Origin: Verrucomicrobiota bacterium
GTDB lineage: Bacteria; Verrucomicrobiota; Verrucomicrobiae; Limisphaerales; UBA11358
Assembly (NCBI GenBank): GCA_014860005.1
Contig: JACZKP010000206.1
Coordinates: 1-64,000, forward strand
DNA: 64,000 bases
Reading direction: 5' to 3'
This document shows, in pieces, positions 5,443 to 13,862 of the stretch. Below the pieces are notes generated by a model. The model searched no databases. It was not told where the DNA came from and saw nothing but the letters and a program-made list of their open reading frames with translations. The stretch's first letter is position 1; each line of letters begins with the position of its first letter. The translations under genes and the position numbers were made by a program.

Positions 5443-8400
5443 TCAGGGATAAACCAGGCGGAAGAAGACGGCGCCGTTCGCGGTATCAATGGTCATGAAG
5501 ACCTTGTTGGTGGCGGCCGAGTCAGGCACGGTTTCCCAGTTGGAACTGATGCCGACAGACAAGGAATTGGTTTGGGATTCCAATCTCCAGCCGATGTGGG
5601 TCTCCGGCCAGGAGAGTTCCATGTTTCCGCCACTGATCAGTACGCCGATGTCGGTCGGTTCGGTGGAGACGCCGGCTTTCACTTTGAGGGTGCCATCAAC
5701 AGTCAAGCTGCTGGTATCCCAAGCCAGCCCAGCGGCCGGAGTCGCCGGGATGATTTCGGCGAATTCACCGGAATAGGTGGCGGCCTCGAACAGCTTGAAG
5801 GAGTTGCCGGACGAAATCGCCGGACCGAGGTTCTGGACCACCAGAGTTCCGCCGTAGTTCACCGAGCCGGCGTTCACGAGATCGCTCGACGGCGTGGCAC
5901 TGCTATTGACCTCAACGACGTTCGTGCCCGCGAGCGTGAGCGCACCGGTAATGGTCATCGCTCCAATTGAAGTGCCTACGGAGAGCGTTGCTCCGGAGCC
6001 CACCGTCAGAGCACCCTCGATCGTGCCAGTACCAACGAGCGTCTGGCCAACAGCCAGGTTTAGACCGGCGGCATCCTTCGCGGAGGTGTCCAGGATGGCA
6101 CCGGTGGCAACCGTAATAAGCGGCGTGCTGGCGAGGGTGCCCGCCGCACCGAGGGCCAGTTTGCCGCCGCTGATCAAAGTCTCGCCCGTGTAGGTGTTGT
6201 TACCCATGAGGGTCAACGATCCGGAGTTCACGGTGAGCGACAGCTTGCGGGTGCCGTCCACGATGCGACCATTCAGTGTGCTGTTGTTGACGCCGCCTGC
6301 AAAGGTGAATATCGAGTCGGCTGTGGCACTGCCGTTGGTGATCCAATGATTCGCTCCGTTGACCGTGGTGATGGACGGGACAGTCTGGTTGAATCCATTC
6401 AGATCCAAAGTGCCGCTGCTGGTCCCGCTCTGGCCAAGCGATAGCGGCGCCGTGGCGCAAGCGGCATCGTTAGCACCGAGGACCACTTTCCCATAAGCGA
6501 TCGAGGTGGTTGCCCAGAGATTGTCGGGGTTGCTGAATTCCCAGGCCGTGTTGTCGGTGATCGCCATGGTGCCGGTCGGCAGTTGGAGTCTGCCGGAAAT
6601 CCGGCCGGAGAGGGTCGCCGCGCCGTGGGTGCCCCGGAAGAAGGCGGTGCCATTGAACCCGTTGGTGCCAATAAGGGGGCCGGTGATGTTGAACTCATTC
6701 GCAGCACCATCGCAATGAAACGCAACGATGGTTGAGCCTTGAAGGAGCAGGGGACCTGTCCAAGTGTTCGTGAGCGAGTCCGAGGTCATGGAGACGCGAT
6801 AGTCGCCGCCAGCAGAGGCTGCGTTGAAAATGCCCGTGACATCCGCCGGGGTAGTAATCCCGCCGCGCAGATAAAGGCGCACGCCCGAACCGCCCGAGAT
6901 AGCAGTGTTGTAATTGACGGAAACGGTCTTGGCGTTGCCCAAGGCCAAGCTGTTGGACAGCACAAGGTTTCCGTGGTTCTGGACGACATTTCCCGTGAAG
7001 TCGTTGGGCGCGACCAGATGCACGGAGCCGGCATCGCCCTTGACGATTCCGCCGGGCCCGCTGATTTGCCCCATGTAATAAATGATGACCCCACTGGCGG
7101 AGTTCAGAGTCGCCAGGCCCCCTGTCAGATTTACCGGACCGATGATCCGGTTGCCCGTTCCGGAACCAGCGCTGATCGAGCCGCCGCCGTGGATCACAAA
7201 GTTCTTGTTCAGTTCGTTCGTGACGGCCCACAACCGAAGATTCGCGTTGGAATGGAGCGTCAGCGTTCGCGAAGGATCGCCCATTGAAGTGGTGACGCTT
7301 TCCCAACCCAGATTGCCTTGCATCACAGTAATGTCGCCAAGGGCCGGATCAACCGTAGCGCCTACAATCGCGACATCATGCGGCCCAACTTTGGTGAGGC
7401 TGTACGGGTTGCCATCGGTGCTCAGAATTGCGTTCGGGGACGCCGCAACATCTGTTCGGAGATCCCAACGATTCCCGTGAGCGCCCAAAGTGGTATTGCC
7501 CGCGAGCGTGATGCTCCGCACCGCGTTTTGTTGTGCCGTACCGCTGCTGTTGATAATGGCGCCCAGTCCATTCGGGCCGGCACCAGTCACAATGATGTTT
7601 TCAAAACCGAGTTGCAGGCCGTTGACATCCAGGGCACCACCATCGTTGATGGTCGTGCCTGCGGCTACCGTCCCCAGCGACGTGGCAGTGCCGGGGCGAA
7701 GGGTGCCCCCGTTGATCGCGATGGGCCCTGTGAGCGCTGGCTGGGCCTGACTCAGGATCATCAGGCCCATGCCTTTTTTCTCAAGTTGACCGGCGCCGCT
7801 GATGACGTTGGCCACGGTGATGTTGTCGCTGCGGTTGAAGACCAGCGTGCCTTCGTTGGAGATTGGGGCGTTGTTCAGGTTGCCCGTAGCCCCGCCATTG
7901 CCCACTTCCAGAGTTCCAGCGGTGATGGTCGTGGCGCCGCTGTTGTCATTGATGCCAGTGTTGGCAATCGTCAGTTTGCCCGCGCCTGATTTGGCTATGC
8001 CACCAGTCCCAGTCAGCTTGCCCGGGCCGGTCCAGGCAAAGTCTTTGGTTTCGTTCTGCACCGTCACCGCGGCCGGAGCCAGCGCTCCATACAGGCCCAA
8101 CCCGGTGCCAATCGCAGTATCGTCAAACTTGACGCCGTCGCCCGGATAGAAAGTATCCGCCAAGGCCAGGCTGTTGGACCAATTGGCTGTGATGTTGATG
8201 TCCCACACCGTCTCGTTGCCAACCGCGTTGCCCTGCCAGGTGAGGCTTTCCGCGCCGATCCCAACCGGAGTGGCGCGAACGAGGATGGCCCCAGGGGTGG
8301 TCACTGGATCCACGGTGAACGTGTAGCGCGAATCCGACACCACATTGAGAACCGCCGTGGCGGCATCGAAGGTGCCGGTGTAGGTCGCAATCGTGTAGGG

Positions 8401-11088
8401 ATTGACCGTGTCCAAAGGAGCCATGGCGTTAATGCGCACCGTAATTGCGCCACTGAGGGTGAGATTCCCATTCACGGCAATAAGGTCGTTGATACCGCCT
8501 CCGACATCGGTCGTGCCGCCCAATTCAAAGATGGTCGAGGCGCCGTCGAGTTTCAGATCCCCAGTGATCGTCAGAGTGCCGGCGCTGGTACCGGGGAAAA
8601 TGCCGCTGCCGTTTCCGACTGACACATTTCCCAAGACCGTGCCGCTGCCCGACAAGGTCTGGGCCATGGCACCGTTCAGTTCAAACGCGCCCGAAGCGGA
8701 CGCCGCAGCCACCGCCGAGACATCAAGAGTAGTCCCACTGGCCAGCGCAATCGAAGGACTATTGCTGATGGAAGCAGTCGCGCCGAGGATCACGTTCCCG
8801 GCGGAGATAACCGTGGGTCCGGCATAAGTGTTGGCCCCGTTAAGGTTGAGTGGTTGCGCGCCGACCTTGGTCAAGCCACCCGCGCCGGTGATCCCGCTGG
8901 ACACGGTCAGGCTCGTGCCCGCGACGTTCCACACGCTGTTGGCCAGCAAAGTCACCGGGCCTTCAATCGTGCTGGTGCCGGAACCGTTATTGATATTCCA
9001 AGCGGTGCCGCCGCCCAACACGAGCGGCTTATAGAATGGATTGCTCAAGCTCCAAAGTATCAGAGTGGTGTTGGCACCCATGGTTAGAGTCTTCGACGGA
9101 TCACCCAGCGTGCTGGTGGTTTCGAAGCCGAAGCTGCCTTCCTGAACGTCAATGTCACCCAACGCCGGATCCACCTCCACGCCGACGAGTGAGAATTGAT
9201 TCGGACCCTTCTTGGTCAACTTGTAGGCATTGCCTCCGGTAGAGAGGGAAGCGTTGCCGCCAACGTTGCGGATATCAAAACGGCCCGTGCCACCGACCGT
9301 GGCGTCACCGGTTATCGTCACGACACGCAAGGCGTTGTTCTGTCCGCCGCCGTAATTGACGAGGGCGCCCGCGCCGTCGGCGCCGGCTCCTTCGATGGAA
9401 ATGGGTTCGAAGCCGAGGTCCAGGCCGTTTACATCCAGGGCTCCCCCACTGCGAACAATGGTCCCGCCGGCGATGGTGCCCAGGGCCCGCGCATAAGTGG
9501 GCCGCACCCTGCCACCTTCGATAATGATCGGGCCATCAAAATAGTTGGGCAGGTTGGCGCTGACCGACGCCAAAGTGAGAATACCCGTGCCCTGTTTGGT
9601 TAACGTCATCGGGCCGGCCAACCGACCGCCGCCCAAAGTGTAATCCTTGCTCGCATTGACGGTTACGGAGCCGGGAACGAGGCTGTTAACCAACAGTGGG
9701 CTGATGGCAAAGATCTGGACGAGATTGGCACCGTTATCATCGAACAACACATGGTCGCCATTGCGGAAGCTGTCCGGGTTGGCCCCATTTAGCCAGTTTG
9801 CCGAGGTAAGATTCCACAAGTTGAGCATGTTGTCCCCCTGCCAAACGAGATTGGCGGGCGGACCATCCGCAACAATGAGGTTCACCTGGCCGGCCGTGGA
9901 GGTGTCAAAGGTAAGGGTGTAGCGCGAGGGTGCGGCGACCAGATTCGCGGCGCTGCCCGTAAGCGCGCCGGTGTAATTGATCAAACGATACGTGCCCGTC
10001 GCGAGCGTGCCCGCCAGGGGAGTCACCGAAACCGTGGTGGTGCCACTGAGGTTGAGGTCGCCGTTGACCACCAGCAAATCATTGACGCCTGCCGTCGTGG
10101 CGGACAGATCAACGTGGAGCAGACATCCGTTTAGATTAACCGCGTTATTCACGGTCAACGTTCCGGCGGCAAACAACCCGCCGGCGCCCACGTTGCCATT
10201 GGCATTGACGGTGACCAGACCGTTGACCGTGCCGTTGCCGGAAAGTAAACCACCACTGGCCACCGTGACGGCGCTGGCGGCATCGAGTGAGCCGTTGACC
10301 TGCAACCAACCACTCACCGCGGTCGGGCCAGTGTAGGTGTTGACTCCGTTGAGTGAGATCAGGCCGGGTGTGGCGTCACTGTTGATCGTCAAACTTTCAG
10401 CGCCGGAGATGGGACCGTTGATGGTGAGTGACCTCGACCAGCCGGCCTGAAACCGGCCACCACCCGCGCCAAGCGTGATGCCCCGCGTCGCCGCCAGCAC
10501 CACGTCGGTTTCGTAATTCATCAGCACCGCGCCCCCGCGTAACGTAATCGCATCGGGGGTTTCCGCCCCCGGCACCTGCCCCAGCGAGCCGTCGGCCCGG
10601 ATGCGCGTGGTGCTGGCGGTTAATTCAACATTGCCGGAAAACGTATTGTTGTAGTTGTTTAGTTGCAACGTGCCACCACCGCTCCGGGTGAAGCCCTGGC
10701 TTCCTGCCAGCACGGGGTTCAACGTGGCGGTGCGATTCGCGATATCAATAACCGGTGTGTCGGAGTCAGCCTGTAGCGTGAGAACGGCGTTGTTTGCCAC
10801 GCCGAGCGTCCAGTCGTGGCTGGACGTGGTGGCGTCCTCGAACCGCAACCGGCCCACGGTGCGACTGCTATTAAGCGTAACGGTACGGGCGGCGGTGATG
10901 TTGAAGGAGATGTCCGCGACCGAGCCGACGCCATCGGCGATCTGGCTGTTCGTCCAGCGACTTGCGGTGCCCCAGTTGTCGGCGGCGTCCGCGTTCCATT
11001 TACCATCAACCGCAGCAGCACCAATTGCGGTGACCATGATTAATGTGGCTATTCCGAATCGAAACAGCCCGGGCAGTGTTTTTTTCAT
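5443..11088 (-). CDS. Giant secreted PATR (autotransporter-associated repeat) protein
   Basis: The best start is ATG 11088, giving 1,881 aa with a signal peptide (MKKTLPGLFRFGIATLIMV...AAA); the open frame reaches 11262 without a good start. The body is beta-helix-like and built of PATR repeats, such as LTKVGAQPLNLNGANTYAGP and GSGTVLGNVSVG. Larger modules begin with W-rich segments (GKWNADAADNW, LVWQGDNMLNLW, LTWQGNAVGNETVW). No 12-strand autotransporter barrel is visible. The end, with WRLESQTNS and VFFRLVYP, resembles the C-termini of other secreted proteins here, so surface display may use another route. Likely an adhesin or surface-layer component; substrate unknown. Confidence 0.85.
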   Translation of the reverse strand: MKKTLPGLFRFGIATLIMVTAIGAAAVDGKWNADAADNWGTASRWTNSQIADGVGSVADISFNITAARTVTLNSSRTVGRLRFEDATTSSHDWTLGVANNAVLTLQADSDTPVIDIANRTATLNPVLAGSQGFTRSGGGTLQLNNYNNTFSGNVELTASTTRIRADGSLGQVPGAETPDAITLRGGAVLMNYETDVVLAATRGITLGAGGGRFQAGWSRSLTINGPISGAESLTINSDATPGLISLNGVNTYTGPTAVSGWLQVNGSLDAASAVTVASGGLLSGNGTVNGLVTVNANGNVGAGGLFAAGTLTVNNAVNLNGCLLHVDLSATTAGVNDLLVVNGDLNLSGTTTVSVTPLAGTLATGTYRLINYTGALTGSAANLVAAPSRYTLTFDTSTAGQVNLIVADGPPANLVWQGDNMLNLWNLTSANWLNGANPDSFRNGDHVLFDDNGANLVQIFAISPLLVNSLVPGSVTVNASKDYTLGGGRLAGPMTLTKQGTGILTLASVSANLPNYFDGPIIIEGGRVRPTYARALGTIAGGTIVRSGGALDVNGLDLGFEPISIEGAGADGAGALVNYGGGQNNALRVVTITGDATVGGTGRFDIRNVGGNASLSTGGNAYKLTKKGPNQFSLVGVEVDPALGDIDVQEGSFGFETTSTLGDPSKTLTMGANTTLILWSLSNPFYKPLVLGGGTAWNINNGSGTSTIEGPVTLLANSVWNVAGTSLTVSSGITGAGGLTKVGAQPLNLNGANTYAGPTVISAGNVILGATASISNSPSIALASGTTLDVSAVAAASASGAFELNGAMAQTLSGSGTVLGNVSVGNGSGIFPGTSAGTLTITGDLKLDGASTIFELGGTTDVGGGINDLIAVNGNLTLSGAITVRINAMAPLDTVNPYTIATYTGTFDAATAVLNVVSDSRYTFTVDPVTTPGAILVRATPVGIGAESLTWQGNAVGNETVWDINITANWSNSLALADTFYPGDGVKFDDTAIGTGLGLYGALAPAAVTVQNETKDFAWTGPGKLTGTGGIAKSGAGKLTIANTGINDNSGATTITAGTLEVGNGGATGNLNNAPISNEGTLVFNRSDNITVANVISGAGQLEKKGMGLMILSQAQPALTGPIAINGGTLRPGTATSLGTVAAGTTINDGGALDVNGLQLGFENIIVTGAGPNGLGAIINSSGTAQQNAVRSITLAGNTTLGAHGNRWDLRTDVAASPNAILSTDGNPYSLTKVGPHDVAIVGATVDPALGDITVMQGNLGWESVTTSMGDPSRTLTLHSNANLRLWAVTNELNKNFVIHGGGSISAGSGTGNRIIGPVNLTGGLATLNSASGVIIYYMGQISGPGGIVKGDAGSVHLVAPNDFTGNVVQNHGNLVLSNSLALGNAKTVSVNYNTAISGGSGVRLYLRGGITTPADVTGIFNAASAGGDYRVSMTSDSLTNTWTGPLLLQGSTIVAFHCDGAANEFNITGPLIGTNGFNGTAFFRGTHGAATLSGRISGRLQLPTGTMAITDNTAWEFSNPDNLWATTSIAYGKVVLGANDAACATAPLSLGQSGTSSGTLDLNGFNQTVPSITTVNGANHWITNGSATADSIFTFAGGVNNSTLNGRIVDGTRKLSLTVNSGSLTLMGNNTYTGETLISGGKLALGAAGTLASTPLITVATGAILDTSAKDAAGLNLAVGQTLVGTGTIEGALTVGSGATLSVGTSIGAMTITGALTLAGTNVVEVNSSATPSSDLVNAGSVNYGGTLVVQNLGPAISSGNSFKLFEAATYSGEFAEIIPATPAAGLAWDTSSLTVDGTLKVKAGVSTEPTDIGVLISGGNMELSWPETHIGWRLESQTNSLSVGISSNWETVPDSAATNKVFMTIDTANGAVFFRLVYP

Positions 11089-11521
11089 ATTATACTTGGG
11101 TTTGTTGAGCGCGGGAGCAGGTTGACGGCAACTCGCGAGGCAGATCCTGAGTGCGAGTTCAGCCGAGCCGGTTTGAGTTGATGAGCAGGATTCTATGTTG
11201 GGATTGTTTCGAAAAGCAAAGCCGCACCGGGAGCCACTTGAAACACCCAACCAATCCGGCAATCACTCTTCACGGGTTATTAGATGACGCAGTTGATACG
11301 AAGTCAAGCTGCTAATCCGGCTAATGCAACAATGGCCCCTTGCACCGTGGAGAAAGCAGTGTGGACCAATCAAGTTACGAACGATTGCTCCAGCAAGCCC
11401 CAATGGAGTTCCTGGATGAGGGACTCTGGATTCCAAATTCCAACCGGACCCGGGCAAGTTTTTTAGCTTTGTGCCGGGCCGCAACTCGGTAGGCTTGATG
11501 GCGCACGGTTTGCATTCACCG
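11089..11521. other. Intergenic region between divergent secreted-protein genes
   Basis: About 430 nt separate the start of the PATR gene (minus) from the start of the 32-aa-repeat protein (plus). Both promoters should lie here. I see no convincing -35/-10 pair, RNA gene or repeat. Short open frames on either strand lack ribosome sites and recognisable content. Confidence 0.5.
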
Positions 11522-13846
11522 ATGAAAAGCAAGTCTGCCCTTCTTATCACCACGCTCGCACTGGCCACGTTTGGCGCCGGCCTGCTGACCGGACGTCACT
11601 GCAAGCCTGCGCCCAAGCCACCTATTGGCGGGGCAGAACAATTCACCCGACCGGCCGCGACCAACACGCTTCACGCAAACACGGCCAAGCCCGCAGCCTC
11701 CGGTGCGGCGGCGGAATCGGGCGGCGATTCCTCAAAGAAGTGGACGCTCCCCGAAATCGAAACCGCGTTCCATGAACTGGCCGCGACGAGCAGTTCCCAA
11801 CGCTGGACGAAAATCAACGAAACCATCCAGCACATTGACCCGGCGGACATCCCGGCCGCGATGGTGCTGGTGAAGCGAATGACTTCGGCGCAAATCAGGA
11901 GTCAGGCGCGTCATGCATTGCTGGCGCGCTGGGCGGAAACGGACGTGCGGGCCGCCATGGCTTACGCGGATGCAGTCACCGGTTTTCAGAATCGCAACCA
12001 AGCGGTTCTGGCAGTAATCCGTGGCTGGGCGAAGCATGATCCCGAAGCCGCGGCTGCCTGGGTGCAACAACTGCCGGCCGGCCAGCTACGGATGGAGGCC
12101 GCCAGCACTGTGATCAGTGCTTTGGCGCAGAAGGATCCCGCCGCGGCGTTTGCCCTGAGCGAAAGCTTCGGCAGTTCCAACCGGCGCTGGAATCCGGGGG
12201 GCGACATCTTCGAAAGTTGGGCTGCCACGGATCCGGTCACCGCCGCCGCCAAGGCAACGCAGATTCGCAACGTGCAACAACGCCGGCAGGCGCTGCAACA
12301 GGTCGCCCGCCGCTGGGCGGAAACCGACCCGCAAGCTGCGTTGGTCTGGGCGCGAACGTTGCCCGAGAGCGCCGATAAACCGTATGCCCTTTCCAGCATT
12401 GTATCCGTCTGGGCCAACACCGATCCGCATGGCGCCGCGCAAGTGGCCCTGTCCCTGCCCGCCAGTCAGACCCGCAACAGCGCCATCAATGCGTTGGTAT
12501 CGCAATGGGCCGTCAACGATCTCCCTGCTGCCCTTGCGTGGGTGCAACAATTGCCCGAGGGCATCGCGCGCCAACAAGCCCTGACCAGCGTCGGCCATCA
12601 GTGGGCGCAAACCGATCCGCAGGCCGCGCTCGCGTTTGCGCAGAGCCTCCCGGCGGGCCAGACCCGCAACCAATTGCTCGCAAATGTGGCTGGCCAGATG
12701 GCGCATCAGGACCCAAACGCCGCCCTGGCTTGGGCGCAATCTCTCCCCGCGGGTCCGGTGCGCAATTCGGCTCTGAACAACATCGTCTCCCAACTCGCCT
12801 GGCAGGACCCGCAGACTGCGGCGGCGTTTGCCCTGAGCCTGCCGGCGGGGCAGGCGCGCAACCAGGCCATTTCCCAGGTGGTCAGAGGCTGGACGAGCGC
12901 GGACCCGCAGACTGCGGCAGAGTGGATCAACGCCTTGCCCGAAGGCAGGTCCAAGCGCGACGGCTTGCGCAGTCTGGCCTACCAGCTCGCCCAATCCGAT
13001 CCCCAATCCGCGGCCGACTATGCGTTGTCGCAACCCGCCGGACAGAGCCGGAATCAACTCATCGGCCAGGTGGCTTCCTCGTGGGCCAACAATGATTTGA
13101 CCGAAGCGGTGGCGTGGGTGCAGCAGTTGCCCGAGGGACAGGGTAAACAAACCGCGCTCCTAAGCATTAGTCATCAATGGATTCAAAGCGATCCGCAGGC
13201 GGCGGCCGCTTTTGCGCAATCCCTTCCCGCCAGCCCCGAGCAAAATGAATTCATCGGCAACCTCGCGCGCCAGTGGGCCGGCAACGATCCGGCGTCCGCA
13301 GTTGCTTGGGCCAGCCGTCTGACCGAGGGTGAACCGCGCCAGCAGGCGCTGGACAACGTTGCATCTGGCTGGGCGCAGCACTCGCCGCAGGAAGCCGCGA
13401 ACTTCGTGGCCACACTACCCGCCGGGGAAGCGCAGAACCGCGCCGCCATGAATGTGATTTCCCAATGGACCTACGCCGACCCGGAGTCCGCCGCCGGCTG
13501 GGCCGCGCAGTTTCCCGACGGCGAACTGCGCCAGAACGCGCTGCAAACCGTGGTTTCGCAATGGGCCCACAGCGACCCAACGGGAGCGGCGTCCTTTCTG
13601 CAAGCCCTGCCGGCCGGCGCGTCGCGGGATTCCGCCTTCAACGCGTTTGTCGGCCAATTGTCCCACTCCGAGCCGGAATTGGCCGCGCAGTGGGTTGGGC
13701 AAATGCGCGACGAGCAGCAGCGGCTCAACCAGATCAACAACATTGCCAGCCGCTGGTTGCGCACCGATCGCGCGGCAGCGGAGGCGTGGATCAACGGCCT
13801 CAACCTGCCGGAGGAGAAGCGAGCCAGTCTGTTGAAGATGAAGTGA
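11522..13846 (+). CDS. Secreted protein of about 21 tandem 32-residue helical repeats
   Basis: I start the gene at ATG 11522 because it gives a signal peptide or membrane anchor (MKSKSALLITTLALATFGAG); the open frame begins at 11471. After a low-complexity linker, nearly the whole protein is a 32-residue repeat with the pattern DPxxAxxxAxxLPxGxxRxxAxxxVxxxWAxx. I count about 21 copies from residue 105 to the end. Two helices per unit suggest a TPR- or HEAT-like solenoid. Neighbouring units alternate between W-containing (AWVQQLPEG) and F-containing (AFAQSLPAG) forms, so the duplication unit was probably 64 residues. A protein-binding scaffold in the envelope is likely; the partner is unknown. 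Confidence 0.8.
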   Translation: MKSKSALLITTLALATFGAGLLTGRHCKPAPKPPIGGAEQFTRPAATNTLHANTAKPAASGAAAESGGDSSKKWTLPEIETAFHELAATSSSQRWTKINETIQHIDPADIPAAMVLVKRMTSAQIRSQARHALLARWAETDVRAAMAYADAVTGFQNRNQAVLAVIRGWAKHDPEAAAAWVQQLPAGQLRMEAASTVISALAQKDPAAAFALSESFGSSNRRWNPGGDIFESWAATDPVTAAAKATQIRNVQQRRQALQQVARRWAETDPQAALVWARTLPESADKPYALSSIVSVWANTDPHGAAQVALSLPASQTRNSAINALVSQWAVNDLPAALAWVQQLPEGIARQQALTSVGHQWAQTDPQAALAFAQSLPAGQTRNQLLANVAGQMAHQDPNAALAWAQSLPAGPVRNSALNNIVSQLAWQDPQTAAAFALSLPAGQARNQAISQVVRGWTSADPQTAAEWINALPEGRSKRDGLRSLAYQLAQSDPQSAADYALSQPAGQSRNQLIGQVASSWANNDLTEAVAWVQQLPEGQGKQTALLSISHQWIQSDPQAAAAFAQSLPASPEQNEFIGNLARQWAGNDPASAVAWASRLTEGEPRQQALDNVASGWAQHSPQEAANFVATLPAGEAQNRAAMNVISQWTYADPESAAGWAAQFPDGELRQNALQTVVSQWAHSDPTGAASFLQALPAGASRDSAFNAFVGQLSHSEPELAAQWVGQMRDEQQRLNQINNIASRWLRTDRAAAEAWINGLNLPEEKRASLLKMK

Positions 13847-13862
13847 TCGTGCGGTTCAAAGC

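Noticed and set aside
12086..13150. Minus-strand 354-codon ORF and other frames inside the 32-aa-repeat gene
   Set aside because: The long open frames arise from the repeated GC-rich codons of the plus-strand gene; the plus-strand repeats are clearly the coding frame.
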